Counted from the stretch's first letter, positions 36,097-45,213 are shown. The stretch: DNA of 64,000 bases from Roseiarcus sp050012775 (GCA_050012775.1 JBEKGN010000021.1:21919-85918), one strand, 5' to 3'. The notes: generated by a model not told the origin, from the letters alone. Numbers and translations: made by a program.

Positions 36097-36936
36097 TTGA
36101 CTTCATCGATCGACGCACAACTTCGCGCGCGCGCCTGCTCGGCGCTCGAGGAAATCACCGACGCCGCGCGGCGGGCGGGCGAGATCGCCTTGCGTGATTT
36201 TCGCTTGGGCGAGACGACGAGCGCCCACGTTCACGCCAAGCACGGCGGCTCGCCGGTCACCGCCGCCGATCTGGCGGTCGACCGCTATTTGAGCGAGCGG
36301 CTGCGCGCCGCTTATCCCGACGCCGGTTGGCTCTCCGAGGAGACCGCGGACGATTGGGCGCGCCTCGACAAGGCGAGTCTTCTCGTCGTCGATCCGATCG
36401 ACGGCACGCGGGCGTTTCTGGCGGGCGATCCGCGCTGGACGGTGTCGATCGCGCTCGTCCTCGACGGGCGCCCGATCGCCGGGGTGGTCCACGCGCCCGC
36501 CCTCGGGGAGACTTACGCCGCCGCTCTAGGCTGCGGGGCGAGGCTCGACGGCGCGCCGATCCATGTCTCGGCGCGGCCGACGCTCGACCGCGCGCTCGTC
36601 GGCGGGCCCAAATCGATGATCGCCTCGCTCGCCGAGGCGGCCGGCGTCGAATTGACCGCCGCGCCACGCATCCCTTCGCTGGCGCTTCGTCTGGCGCGGG
36701 TCGCCAGCGGCGCGCTCGATATCGGCCTCGCTTCGGCCAATTCCCACGACTGGGACGTCGCCGCCGCCGACATGATCTTGAGCGAAGCGGGCGCGCTTCT
36801 CACCGACACGCATGGACAAATCTTGCGCTATAATGAAAAAAGAACGCGGCATGGCGCCTTGCTGGCGTCCGGCGCCAGCCTCGCGCCGGCCGTTGTCGCA
36901 GCGGCGCGGCTGGCTCTGGTCGAGCGGGCGGCATGA
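36097..36936 (+). CDS. cysQ: 3'(2'),5'-bisphosphate nucleotidase
   Basis: 279 residues, CysQ/IMPase superfamily. It removes the 3'-phosphate of PAP made by sulfate assimilation and other sulfotransfer. The metal site is EET at 81-83 and VDPIDGTRAF at 98-107, plus SHDWDVAAADMILSEAGA. The start is a TTG at 36097 preceded by GGAAGAG. It heads a run of same-strand genes (DUF4170, LPLAT, waaA, lpxK) that is conserved in alphaproteobacteria. Confidence 0.93.
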   Translation: MTSSIDAQLRARACSALEEITDAARRAGEIALRDFRLGETTSAHVHAKHGGSPVTAADLAVDRYLSERLRAAYPDAGWLSEETADDWARLDKASLLVVDPIDGTRAFLAGDPRWTVSIALVLDGRPIAGVVHAPALGETYAAALGCGARLDGAPIHVSARPTLDRALVGGPKSMIASLAEAAGVELTAAPRIPSLALRLARVASGALDIGLASANSHDWDVAAADMILSEAGALLTDTHGQILRYNEKRTRHGALLASGASLAPAVVAAARLALVERAA

Positions 36937-37066
36937 AACTTGATGGCGCCCGGGAGCGCGCCGGCGGTTGCGTTTTTCGCTTGCGCGGGGCAAAGCCCTC
37001 GCGGGCCTTGGCGCCAAAGCCCGCGTTTGTTCCGCGCAGGCGCGCCTCCCCGAGGGAATTGACGAA

Positions 37067-37330
37067 ATGACGCAAGACGAAGCCTCGACCTACGAATCCC
37101 GGCAGCTCCTCCATCTGGTGTTCGGCGGCGAATTGAAAGATCTCGAGAGCCACGAATTCCGCGATCCCGCCAAGATCGACCTCGTCGGCGTCTTTCCCGA
37201 TTACGAAAGCGCCGAGCGCGCCTGGCGCGGCAAGTCGCAGGCGACGGTCGATAGCGCCCAGACGCGCTATTTCATCGTCCATCTCCATCGCTTCCTCGAA
37301 CCGGAGGGCCTCAAGCGCAAGCTGGCTTGA
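37067..37330 (+). CDS. DUF4170 protein
   Basis: 87 residues: LLHLVFGGELKDLESHEFRDPAKIDLVGVFPDYESAERAWRGKSQ and a final FIVHLHRFLEPE. It is a small cytosolic protein almost always placed between cysQ and the DUF374 acyltransferase in this clade. The function is unknown; its position suggests a role in lipopolysaccharide assembly. GAGGGAATT precedes the ATG. Confidence 0.88.
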   Translation: MTQDEASTYESRQLLHLVFGGELKDLESHEFRDPAKIDLVGVFPDYESAERAWRGKSQATVDSAQTRYFIVHLHRFLEPEGLKRKLA

Positions 37331-37337
37331 GGGAGCG

Positions 37338-38054
37338 ATGTTCAAACGGCTCGGAACGAGCAAGTTCGTGCAGGAGGCGCTCGGCTTCCTGCTCGCGCAT
37401 TATCTCAAGCTCGTTCAGCGCTCCAACCGCTTCGCGCGCGAGCCCGCCGATCTCGATGCCGCGATCGCGGGTCAGACGCCGGTGATCGTCGCGATGTGGC
37501 ATGGGCAACATCTGATGATTTCGTTCGCGTGGCCCAAATCGATTCCGCGGATGGCCGCCCTCATTTCGCGCAGCGGCGACGCCGGCCCCCAGGCGGCGGC
37601 GCTGCGTCGGCTCGGCGTGACGCCGGTGCGCGGCTCGGGCGGGCGCGCCGATCGCAGCCGCCGCAAGGGCGGCGCGCCGGCGATGCGCGAATTGCTGCGC
37701 CAGCTCGAGGGCGGCGCTTCCGTGGCGATGACCGCCGATCTGGCCAAGCGCGCGCGCGTCGCCGGACTCGGCATCGTCACGCTGGCGCGCCTCTCCGGAC
37801 GGCCGATCGCGCCGACGGCGGTTGTCGTCAGCCGGCGTTTCGACTTCAATTCCTGGGACCGCGCGAGCCTCGGCAAGCCGTTCGGCCGTGGCGCGATCGT
37901 CGTCGGCGATCTCATCCATGTCCCGCCCGACGCCGACGAGGCGGCGCTCGAGGCCGCGCGCCGGGAGGTCGAGGCGGCGCTCGACGCGGTGCACGCGCGC
38001 GCCTATGCGATGGTCGGGGGACGCGATCCCGGCGCGGACGTGAGGCGCTCATGA
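37338..38054 (+). CDS. DUF374 lysophospholipid/lipid A acyltransferase
   Basis: 238 residues, DUF374 family related to LpxL/PlsC acyltransferases. Seen: VAMWHGQHLMISFAW (HxxxxM-type active site) and ISRSGDAGPQAAALRRLGVTPVRGSGGR. It sits 7 bases after DUF4170 and overlaps waaA by ATGA, strongly suggesting it decorates lipid A or its precursors. Confidence 0.9.
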   Translation: MFKRLGTSKFVQEALGFLLAHYLKLVQRSNRFAREPADLDAAIAGQTPVIVAMWHGQHLMISFAWPKSIPRMAALISRSGDAGPQAAALRRLGVTPVRGSGGRADRSRRKGGAPAMRELLRQLEGGASVAMTADLAKRARVAGLGIVTLARLSGRPIAPTAVVVSRRFDFNSWDRASLGKPFGRGAIVVGDLIHVPPDADEAALEAARREVEAALDAVHARAYAMVGGRDPGADVRRS

Positions 38055-39340
38055 GCCTTCCGCTGACGCTCAGCGCCTATCGGCTCGCCACGCGCCTGGC
38101 GACGCCGCTGAGCGGTCCGCTGCTGTCGTTGCGGCTCAACAGGGCCAAGGAAGATCCGTTGCGCGTCGACGAGCGGCGCGGCTTCGCCAGCCTCGCGCGC
38201 CCGGAAGGGTCGCTCGTTTGGCTGCACGGCGCCAGCGTCGGCGAGGCGCTTTCTCTCTTGCCGCTCGTCGACCGGCTGACCCAAAGCGGGCGCGGCGCGC
38301 TGATGACGACCGGGACGGTCACGTCCGCGCGGCTGCTGGCGCAGCGCTTGCCGGCGGGGGCGCTGCATCAGTTCGCGCCGCTCGACGCGCCCGGCTTCAT
38401 GCGCCGGTTTTTCGCGCATTGGCGTCCCGATCTGGCGCTGATTGCCGAATCCGAGTTGTGGCCGAACATGATTCTGGAAGCGCGCCGCGCCGGCGCCCCG
38501 CTGGTCATGGTCAATGCGCGCATGAGCGAACGATCCTTCGCGCGCTGGCGCCGCGCGCCCGACTTCATCGCCGCCCTGCTCGCCGAGATCGACCTCTGCC
38601 TCGCGCAGAGCGAAGCCGACGCCGAGCGGCTCGCCGCGCTCGGCGCCCGTGCGGTGCGCGTCGCCGGCAATCTGAAATTCGACGCGCCGGCGCCGCCCGC
38701 CGACCGGCGGGAGCTCGCGGCGCTGGCGGGGCTGACTTCCGGCCGCCAGATCTGGATCGCCGCTTCGACCCATGACGGCGAAGAGCGGATCGCGGCCGAG
38801 GCGCACAAGCGCGTCGCGCAGACCTTTCCCGACGCGCTGACCCTGATCGCGCCGCGCCATCCCGCGCGCGGAGAGGCGATCCTCGCGCAATTGCAGGCGC
38901 TCGGACTCAATTGCGCGCTGCGCTCGCGCGGCGAGCGGCCGGAGCGCGAAACCGCGATCTACATCTGCGACACCATCGGCGAACTCGGCCTGTTCTACCG
39001 GCTCGCCGGCGTGGTGATGGTCGGCAAGTCGTTCGTCGGCGAGGGCGGGCAAAATCCGATCGAGCCCGCCAAGCTGGCCAGCGCCATTCTGCACGGCCCC
39101 CATGTCGCCAATTTCGGCGACGTTTATGCGCTGCTCGACGAGGCGGGCGGGGCGGCTCTGGCGCGCGACGCCGAAGAACTCGCGGCGATGCTCGCCGCGC
39201 TGTTCGCCGATCCGGCGCGTCTCAGGGCGATGGCGCGGGCCGCCGCCAGGGCGGTGGAGACGCAAGGCGGCGCCGCCGACCGCGTGATGCAGGCGCTCGG
39301 GCCGTTTCTGCCGGCGGCGAACCCGCCGGCGCCGGCGTGA
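38051..39340 (+). CDS. waaA: 3-deoxy-D-manno-octulosonic-acid transferase
   Basis: 429 residues, GT30 family. It adds Kdo from CMP-Kdo to lipid IVA at the inner membrane. Motifs include WLHGASVGEALSLLPL, AESELWPNMI, VMVNARMSERSF, WIAASTHDGEE and VGKSFVGEGGQNPIEPA. The ATG at 38051 overlaps the preceding stop; the in-frame extension upstream is not real. It overlaps lpxK by GTGA. Confidence 0.96.
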   Translation: MSLPLTLSAYRLATRLATPLSGPLLSLRLNRAKEDPLRVDERRGFASLARPEGSLVWLHGASVGEALSLLPLVDRLTQSGRGALMTTGTVTSARLLAQRLPAGALHQFAPLDAPGFMRRFFAHWRPDLALIAESELWPNMILEARRAGAPLVMVNARMSERSFARWRRAPDFIAALLAEIDLCLAQSEADAERLAALGARAVRVAGNLKFDAPAPPADRRELAALAGLTSGRQIWIAASTHDGEERIAAEAHKRVAQTFPDALTLIAPRHPARGEAILAQLQALGLNCALRSRGERPERETAIYICDTIGELGLFYRLAGVVMVGKSFVGEGGQNPIEPAKLASAILHGPHVANFGDVYALLDEAGGAALARDAEELAAMLAALFADPARLRAMARAAARAVETQGGAADRVMQALGPFLPAANPPAPA

Positions 39341-40335
39341 TCGCCCCCGGCTTTTGGGCGCGCGAGCGCCCGGGCCTCGCGGCGCGCGCGCTTCAGCCCC
39401 TTGGCGCGCTCTACGGCCTGGCGACGGCGCGGCGCATGGCGCGGCCCGGCGCCCGCGTCGATGCCGCCGTCGTCTGCGTCGGCAATTTCGTCCTCGGGGG
39501 CGCCGGCAAGACGCCGACCGCGATCGCCGTGGCGCGCATGCTGCAAAGCGCGGGCGAGCGCGTCGCGTTTCTCTCGCGGGGCTATGGCGGGGCCGCGCGG
39601 GCGGAACCGACGCAGGTCGACGCCGCGATCCACGGCGCGCGCGCCGTCGGCGACGAACCGCTGCTGCTGGCGCGCGTGGCGCCGTGCTTCGTCGGGGCGG
39701 ACCGCGTCGCGGCGGCGCGCCAGGCGATCGCGCAAGGGGCGAGCGCGCTGGTGCTCGACGACGGCCTGCAGAACCCGTCGCTCGCCAAGGATTTCACTTT
39801 CGCCGTCATCGACGGCGAGGCGCGCTTCGGCAACGGCCTGTGCTTCCCCGCCGGGCCGTTGCGCGCGCCGCCGGAGCGGCAACTGCCGTTCGTGTCGGCC
39901 GCGGTCGTCGTCGGCGGCGCGGCCGACGCCGTCGCGGCGCTCAGCGCGCTCGCGCCGGGAAAACCGATCTTTCGCGCGAGGCTGGAGCCCGACGCGCTCG
40001 TCGGCGCCGAACTCGTCGGCCGCGCGGTGTTCGCCTTCGCCGGCATCGCGCGGCCGGAGAAATTCTTCGCCACGCTGGAAGCGCTCGGCGCGCGGGTGGC
40101 GGTCCAACGCCGTTTCGCCGACCACCACGCTTACGACGCGCGCGAAATCGAAGCGCTGATCGCCGAGGCGGCCGCGCGCGGCCTGACGCCGGTGACGACG
40201 GAGAAGGACCACGTGCGCCTCGCGCCCGTCCAGCGGCGCGCGATCCTCGCCGTGCCTGTGACCCTGCGCTTCGAGACGCCGAAAGAAGTCGCGGCGCTGC
40301 TGCGCGAAGCGCTGGCGGCGCGGCGGGCGTGCTAA
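39337..40335 (+). CDS. lpxK: Tetraacyldisaccharide 4'-kinase
   Basis: 332 residues. It phosphorylates the lipid A disaccharide at 4'. The P-loop is FVLGGAGKTPTAIAVARML near 48-66, followed by SRGYGG, GDEPLLLA and VLDDGLQNPSL, all characteristic of LpxK. It starts at a GTG overlapping the waaA stop. It ends the lipopolysaccharide operon. Confidence 0.96.
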   Translation: MIAPGFWARERPGLAARALQPLGALYGLATARRMARPGARVDAAVVCVGNFVLGGAGKTPTAIAVARMLQSAGERVAFLSRGYGGAARAEPTQVDAAIHGARAVGDEPLLLARVAPCFVGADRVAAARQAIAQGASALVLDDGLQNPSLAKDFTFAVIDGEARFGNGLCFPAGPLRAPPERQLPFVSAAVVVGGAADAVAALSALAPGKPIFRARLEPDALVGAELVGRAVFAFAGIARPEKFFATLEALGARVAVQRRFADHHAYDAREIEALIAEAAARGLTPVTTEKDHVRLAPVQRRAILAVPVTLRFETPKEVAALLREALAARRAC

Positions 40336-40348
40336 CGCCAGCGACGGA

Positions 40349-40846
40349 TCACGAAACGCTCATCCGTGTCCCGCCCTGGGGAATTTCAACGGCTTGGGCG
40401 CCAATTTCGGTCCCGGTTTCGGCCGCGCGCGGCGCCGCCAGGGCAAGCGGCGGGGCGGCAAGCGCGAGCGGCGGCGCGGGCGCGGCCCAAGTCAGCCCGT
40501 GATACTTGTCGAGCTGCGCGATGACCTTCAGCAACGGCTCGACCGCTTTCAGATCGCCGTTCTCGAGATTGAGGTCGACGACGCGCAACGCCTTGGTCAG
40601 TCGCATCACCTGCAAATGAACAAACTGCGCGCCGGAGTGGAGCCGCCGCGTTTCGACCGCCTTCTCCGTCGCGCGCCGCACGGTCTTCACGCTGAGTTTC
40701 AGTTTGTCGGCGATCGTCTCGTAGGCATAGCCGGAGACGACGAGAGCGAGAATGTCGTTGCGCAGGCGCGCGCGCTCCTCCCGCCGCTCTCTCGCCGCCT
40801 TGCGCATCCGCGCCCGCGCCGACTGGTCCGCTCCGCCGCCGTCCAT
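40349..40846 (-). CDS. Helix-turn-helix hypothetical protein
   Basis: 165 residues. A basic N-terminus (ARARMRKAARERREERARL), then an HTH resembling sigma-4/LuxR folds (GYAYETIADKLKLSVKTVRRATEKAVE, about 42-66), a helical segment (VMRLTKALRVVDLNLENGDLKAVEPLLKVI) and an Ala/Pro tail with ALAAPPLALAAP repeats. AGAGGAGGATTG gives a strong ribosome site at the ATG at 40846. It is convergent with lpxK, 13 bases away. It is likely a small DNA-binding protein; its target is unknown. Confidence 0.75.
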   Translation of the reverse strand: MDGGGADQSARARMRKAARERREERARLRNDILALVVSGYAYETIADKLKLSVKTVRRATEKAVETRRLHSGAQFVHLQVMRLTKALRVVDLNLENGDLKAVEPLLKVIAQLDKYHGLTWAAPAPPLALAAPPLALAAPRAAETGTEIGAQAVEIPQGGTRMSVS

Positions 40847-40992
40847 CGCAATCCTCCTCTCCCGCGCGAGCCCTAGCGGCGGGATCAAGAACAGGATAGC
40901 GCGATTTCTGAATATTAGAAAGTCATTGTCGGCGCGAGAGGAAAACAGATGGGTTATCAGAATGTTGGCGGCAGCCTCGATAAGCCGCGCTT

Positions 40993-41466
40993 TCAGCGCG
41001 CGAACGCCGCTGCGGTCCCGCCGGTCAGGCGCAGCAGATCGGCCGGCGTCAGGCGAAACACCGCGTTGGGCGTTCCCGCCGCCGCCCAGATCGTCTCGAA
41101 GGCGGCAAGAGACTCGTCGACGAGCGTCAGCAGCGGTTCGGCGTGGCCGAGCGGCGGCATGCCGCCGATCGCAAAGCCGGTCTTTTCGCGCACGAAATCG
41201 GCGTCGGCGCGGATGATTTTTTCACCAATGAGTTCGCCGACCTTGCGCTCGTCGACGCGGTTGATTCCGGAGGCGATCACCAGCACCGCGCGCCCGGAAG
41301 GCTCGGCGCGAAAGATCAGCGATTTGGCGATCTCAGCTACTCGGCAGCCGATCGCCGCCGCCGCGTCCGCCGCCGTGCGGGTGCTGGCGTCGAATTCCAG
41401 CACTTGGTAATCGGCGCCGAGCGCGGCCTGGACCTTCAGAGCGCTGGCGGCGGTCGCGGGTTTCAC
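40993..41466 (-). CDS. YbaK/EbsC aminoacyl-tRNA deacylase
   Basis: 157 residues, of the Cys-tRNA(Pro)/Ala-tRNA(Pro) editing superfamily. Core: IGCRVAEIAKSLIFRA (with the conserved Lys), RVDERKVGELIGEKIIRADADFV and GFAIGGMPPLGH. It clears misacylated tRNA in the cytosol. It is divergent from the lipoprotein gene; a 45-nt hairpin lies in the gap. Confidence 0.9.
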   Translation of the reverse strand: MKPATAASALKVQAALGADYQVLEFDASTRTAADAAAAIGCRVAEIAKSLIFRAEPSGRAVLVIASGINRVDERKVGELIGEKIIRADADFVREKTGFAIGGMPPLGHAEPLLTLVDESLAAFETIWAAAGTPNAVFRLTPADLLRLTGGTAAAFAR

Positions 41467-41521
41467 GGCTCGGCGTGCTCCGGCGCGGCAAAGAAGACGC
41501 TCATGCGCGGCAAGGTAGGAG

Positions 41522-41566
41522 AAATCTTGGATTCGGGGAAGCGCCGCTTCGCCAAATCCAAGATTT
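41522..41566. repeat. 45-nt near-perfect inverted repeat
   Basis: AAATCTTGGATT (41522-41533) pairs with AATCCAAGATTT (41555-41566), and the inner GG-GAAGCG pairs with CGCTTC-CC around a one-base centre: 20 of 22 pairs match. It lies in the 186-base gap between two divergent genes, 87 bases before the lipoprotein start. There is no U-run, so it is not an ordinary terminator. Confidence 0.75.
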
Positions 41567-41652
41567 GCTCATCCTCGCCGCGCTTCGGACTTGACGCGCG
41601 CCGCGCTTTGGCCAGTCTCAGGCTTGCCGACGCGTTCGCCTGGAGAGATTCG

Positions 41653-41994
41653 ATGAAGCCCTTCCCATTGATCGTTTTCGCCGCGCTCGCTCTCGCGGCT
41701 TGCAATTCCTCGGCGCCCGCGCCGCAGGCGGCCGCGCCGGCGCCTGCTTCGATCGAAGTGACGCCGCAGAACTTCCAGATGCCGCTGGGCGAAGGCTGCG
41801 TCGGCGACATCGCGCGCTATCGCGCCATCCAGGACAACGACCTCGCGATGGGCCATGTCGCGCAATCCGTCTACAATCAGATCAAGAAGGAAATCGCCGA
41901 AGCCGAGGCGCAGTGTTCGGAAGGCCACGAGGCCCAGGCGCGCGCAACGATCCTCGCCTCGCGCAAGCGCCACGGCTATCCCAGCGATCTCTGA
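41653..41994 (+). CDS. Small lipoprotein
   Basis: 113 residues with a lipoprotein signal (MKPFPLIVFAALALAAC, lipobox LAAC at 14-17). After a Pro/Ala linker comes a helical domain with two Cys (GEGCVGDI, EAQCSEGH). Its 3' end overlaps the convergent Nudix-like gene by 19 bases. The family is not named but such proteins are common in Hyphomicrobiales. Confidence 0.8.
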   Translation: MKPFPLIVFAALALAACNSSAPAPQAAAPAPASIEVTPQNFQMPLGEGCVGDIARYRAIQDNDLAMGHVAQSVYNQIKKEIAEAEAQCSEGHEAQARATILASRKRHGYPSDL

Positions 41995-42707
41995 GCGAAG
42001 GCGTATTCGAGAAAATCGACGACGAAGCGCGGCGTGCGCTTTTCGTCGATATCCTCGGGGCCGCGCACGATGTGCACGCGCGTGAGTTCGGCGTCGGGGT
42101 CGTCGGCGAGGAACGCGTCGACGCGCGCCTTGATCGCCTCGGCCGGCGCGGAAAGGCGCATGATTTTCATGCAGGCGACGCGCGGCGGCGCATAGACGAC
42201 CGTCCATGCCGGGCCATGGGCGACTTCGTGCGTCTCGATGCCGGTTTCCTCCCGGAGTTCGCGCGTCGCGCTCGCCGTGAGATCGACGCGGCCGGCGAAG
42301 ACATCCCCAGGGTCGGGCGTGCCGGCGGGAAAATAGATCGCGCCGGCGTTGGCCGTGTGCGCGGCCATTTCGCCGAGCAGGAAGGCGCCGTCGCTGCCGA
42401 CGAGCGCAGCCATCGAGAAGCCGTTGCAGACGTGCCCGTCGGGAAAGCCGAAATCCCGCCAGGCGAGAAAGGCGGCGTAATCGGTCTCGAAATAGGCGCC
42501 GCGCAAGACCTCGGCGCCGTCGGCGCGCGTCTCGAAGGCGTGGCGGCCGAGCAGCAGCACGCGGCCGTTGTAAAGGCGCGGCTGGGCGGCTTGCCGCGCC
42601 CGCCAATGCGCGGCGATCCTCTCCGCTTCGGCCTCGGCGAAGGGCCAGGGCCGCGCCGCGAGCCGCAGGTCGAGTTCGGCGACTTCGCGAATGCGCGGCG
42701 CGCTCAA
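41976..42707 (-). CDS. Nudix-fold hydrolase-like protein
   Basis: 243 residues. A Nudix-type block is seen near 140-165: GDVFAGRVDLTASATRELREETGIE, with the REL-REET-GI core intact but the first conserved Glu not matching and one extra residue. It may hydrolyse an NDP-X substrate or be a binding-only relative. Its ATG overlaps the stop of the PhzF gene upstream (ATGA), so they form an operon. Confidence 0.8.
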   Translation of the reverse strand: MSAPRIREVAELDLRLAARPWPFAEAEAERIAAHWRARQAAQPRLYNGRVLLLGRHAFETRADGAEVLRGAYFETDYAAFLAWRDFGFPDGHVCNGFSMAALVGSDGAFLLGEMAAHTANAGAIYFPAGTPDPGDVFAGRVDLTASATRELREETGIETHEVAHGPAWTVVYAPPRVACMKIMRLSAPAEAIKARVDAFLADDPDAELTRVHIVRGPEDIDEKRTPRFVVDFLEYAFAQRSLG

Positions 42708-43603
42708 AGATCGATCGTCCCTTCGGCGATCAGCACGGCCGAGCCGCCGATCGACGCGGACTTGAGGGCGCCGCCCTCCACTTCAAGGCCGAGCCCGATC
42801 ATGCTGGGGCGGCCCATCTCGACGCCTTGTTCGATGACGACGACATGCTCGCCGTCGGCCGGCTGGTCGAATTCCATGACGACGCCGGCGAAGGCCGAGG
42901 CGGCGGCGCCGGTCGCCGGGTCTTCCCTTATGCCCCAGCCCGAGGCGAACATGCGCGCGTGATAGGCCGCGCCGTCCCGGGTCGTCTCGCGCGTGTAGAG
43001 ATAGACGCCCGGACCGCCATCGGCGCCCCAATGCGCGCGATCCGGGCTCGCCTTGGCGATCGCCGCGGCCCCGGCGATCGGCACGAAGAGGAAATCGACG
43101 CCGGCGCCGTAGGCGCTCGGGCGATGCGCGCCGAAGCCGATATCCGCGGCCTCGAGGCCGAGTCTTTCCGCGAGCTCGGCGGCGGACGGCGCCGCTCCGG
43201 CCGACTGCGGCAGGCGCGGCAGGTGAAAATAGGCCGCCAGCGCCTGGCCCCGGCGATGCCGCGCGATGCAGACGACGTCGCCGACCTTTTCTTCCAGGAC
43301 CAGACGCAGGTCCTGCGCCGCCAACAGCTGCGGCGCGCGCAGATGCGCGAGCAGCGCCGCCGCGCCGACCGTCGGATGCCCGGCGAAGGGCAGTTCGCGG
43401 GCGGGGGTGAAGATGCGCAGCGCCGCCGAATTGACGGGGTCGCGCGGGGCGACGACGAAGACCGTCTCGGGAAGATTGAACTCGCGCGCGATTTGCTGCA
43501 TGCGCGCGTCGTCGAGGCCCTCGGCGTCGAGCACCACCGCGAGCGGGTTGCCGGCGAACGGCGCATCGGTGAAGACGTCGAGCGTGTGATAGTTTCGGCG
43601 CAT
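42704..43603 (-). CDS. PhzF-family isomerase/epimerase
   Basis: 299 residues, diaminopimelate-epimerase fold. N-terminus YHTLDVFTDAPFAGNPLAVV, then REFNLPETVFVV with the catalytic Glu, LPFAGHPTVGAAALL and IREDPATGAAASAF. PhzF proteins act in phenazine synthesis, but most family members in genomes without phz genes have unknown substrates. A broken piece of a second phzF lies at 46439-46543. Confidence 0.9.
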   Translation of the reverse strand: MRRNYHTLDVFTDAPFAGNPLAVVLDAEGLDDARMQQIAREFNLPETVFVVAPRDPVNSAALRIFTPARELPFAGHPTVGAAALLAHLRAPQLLAAQDLRLVLEEKVGDVVCIARHRRGQALAAYFHLPRLPQSAGAAPSAAELAERLGLEAADIGFGAHRPSAYGAGVDFLFVPIAGAAAIAKASPDRAHWGADGGPGVYLYTRETTRDGAAYHARMFASGWGIREDPATGAAASAFAGVVMEFDQPADGEHVVVIEQGVEMGRPSMIGLGLEVEGGALKSASIGGSAVLIAEGTIDL

Positions 43604-43653
43604 GGGGGCTCCTCCGACGTTCGCTTCTAGAGCCGTTTCCGATCGATTGAAAT

Positions 43654-43751
43654 CGTCATTGCGACCCCGGGGGGAGCGACGGGAGGAGCGATCCGCTTTG
43701 CGCCGACCGCATCCGCCGGGTCGCCCCGTCGCTTCGCTGGCCGCAGTGACG
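43654..43751. repeat. REP-like palindromic intergenic element
   Basis: Starts CGTCATTGCGAC and ends CCGCAGTGACG, with inner matching blocks GAGCGACGGG and CGTCGCTTCGC. This is the dispersed 'gtcattgcgagcga-agcgac' style palindrome found in many alphaproteobacterial intergenic regions. It separates phzF from the end of the 2OG-oxygenase operon. Confidence 0.6.
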
Positions 43752-43804
43752 CCGCCGGCGCATTTCGGCTCGGCTGCTTTTGGGCGTTTCCTCGATAGAC
43801 GCGC

Positions 43805-44479
43805 TTATGTCAGCGTCACCGGCCTGTCGGGAAACGCGAGCTGCTCGCGATCGCGCCAATCGCTGACGTAGTTGATCTCCATCAGCCGCCGCACGCCGAT
43901 GATCGGGCGCTTGTCGAAGCCGTGCCAGGTGTTCGGCCCCGCCTTGAAGATCGCCGCCCGGTTGAATTCGGCGGACGAGCGGCCGACCCAGCGCTTTTGC
44001 GCGTCGTAAATGTCGGTGCCCCAATCCTTGGCGTGCGGGCCGGTGCACAGATAGAGCACCATCGAGAACACTTTTTCCGGAATGTCGCGGTGCGGCTCCA
44101 GCCACATGCCGTCGGTGTCCTGCATGTATTCGACGCGCACGAAGGTTCCGGCGGCGCGGATTCCCAGCGTCTCCTCGAATTGGCGCGCGACGTCCGGACG
44201 CTGCAGAGCCTGCGCGAGGTTTTCGCAGACGGGAAACTGCGCCCGCAGTTCGGGAGTGAAGAAGGTCCGGCGCGCATTGTAGGCGTTGCGCGTGCCGTCG
44301 GTCGCCCCGAGCATCGGCGGCACGATCGGCAGGACCAGGATCGCCGTGCATAGCGCTTCGGGAAAGGCGTTGACCAACGTCCAACGCCGATAAGGCTCCT
44401 CCAAGCGTTCGGCGTTGCGCAGCGAGCCGATGAAATGCCGGGCGATCGCTTCGGGTTCCGGCGTGAACGGATAGGGCAT
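43805..44479 (-). CDS. 2-oxoglutarate/Fe(II) oxygenase-like protein (B)
   Basis: 224 residues from the ATG at 44479. The double-stranded beta-helix signature is visible: EPHRDIPEKVFSMVLYLC (HxD) and later AGPNTWHGFDKRPIIGVRRLMEINYV (distal His plus an Arg for 2-oxoglutarate). It is two bases downstream of another 2OG enzyme with the same WHGF motif, so the two are probably ancient duplicates acting in one pathway. The substrate is unknown; protein or peptide hydroxylation and small-molecule oxidation are both possible. Confidence 0.8.
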   Translation of the reverse strand: MPYPFTPEPEAIARHFIGSLRNAERLEEPYRRWTLVNAFPEALCTAILVLPIVPPMLGATDGTRNAYNARRTFFTPELRAQFPVCENLAQALQRPDVARQFEETLGIRAAGTFVRVEYMQDTDGMWLEPHRDIPEKVFSMVLYLCTGPHAKDWGTDIYDAQKRWVGRSSAEFNRAAIFKAGPNTWHGFDKRPIIGVRRLMEINYVSDWRDREQLAFPDRPVTLT

Positions 44480-44481
44480 CG

Positions 44482-45168
44482 TCAACCCTTTCCGCCGAAC
44501 GAACGCGGCGCCATGAAGACCAACTCGCGCACGCCGGGAATGGATTTCGCGAAACCGCTGATCGCGTGGCGGATATTCTCGCGACGCGCATACCATTCCG
44601 AATCCACGTAGCACAGCTGCACGCTCATCCGTTTGCCCTTCTGCGGCAGGAAGCCGTGCCAGGAATGGTCGCAGACGCGGAACATCAGCATGCGGCCGAA
44701 TTCCGGCGCGAATTCGAAAGCGTAGTCGTCGCGGTCGTTGCTGCGTAGAACCCGCAGCCGACCGCGCTCATACGGCCACTCGCGGCTGAACCCGATCAGG
44801 ACGGTGATGATCTTGTGCTTCGAATCGGGATGGGCGTAGCCTTCGTTGTAGGCCCCGCTGGTGGCGCCCATCATGACGATCGAGGTGGGACGGCTGGTGA
44901 GATCGACGTCGAACTTCTGCTCGACCAGCCGGCGAAACCGCACGCTCTCCAGATCTTTCATACAGGCCGCGAATTTCGGGCCGTATGTCAGGTTCGACAG
45001 CGCATAGCTGCCGCGATGGGGAATGTCCGGCGCGTCGGCCAGCACCTCGTCCTTCAACTTCTCGTCGATGGCGTGTTCGACGAAGGCGAAATCATAGGGG
45101 TCGCGGCGTAGTTCGGCGGCCTTTATGGCCTCCTCGTCGAACATCGCCAATCGCGTTTCTTCAAGCAT
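44482..45168 (-). CDS. 2-oxoglutarate/Fe(II) oxygenase-like protein (A)
   Basis: 228 residues. HxD appears in EGYAHPDSKHKIITVLIGF, the distal His in CDHSWHGFLPQKG and the Arg in KRMSVQLCYVDSEWY. The fold resembles prolyl-hydroxylase-type (P4Hc) enzymes. It lies between the RidA-like gene (45 bases upstream) and the second oxygenase (2 bases downstream), all on one strand. An FNR/FixK-type box precedes the set. Confidence 0.8.
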   Translation of the reverse strand: MLEETRLAMFDEEAIKAAELRRDPYDFAFVEHAIDEKLKDEVLADAPDIPHRGSYALSNLTYGPKFAACMKDLESVRFRRLVEQKFDVDLTSRPTSIVMMGATSGAYNEGYAHPDSKHKIITVLIGFSREWPYERGRLRVLRSNDRDDYAFEFAPEFGRMLMFRVCDHSWHGFLPQKGKRMSVQLCYVDSEWYARRENIRHAISGFAKSIPGVRELVFMAPRSFGGKG

Positions 45169-45213
45169 GGGGCACCTCTCCCTGATCGCCTCGCGGCGCT
45201 GTCGTTTCGTAAT

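Noticed and set aside
43654..43751. CRISPR-like or terminator structure
   Set aside because: Only one palindromic unit and no spacer-repeat periodicity; it fits a dispersed REP-like element, and no U-run follows.
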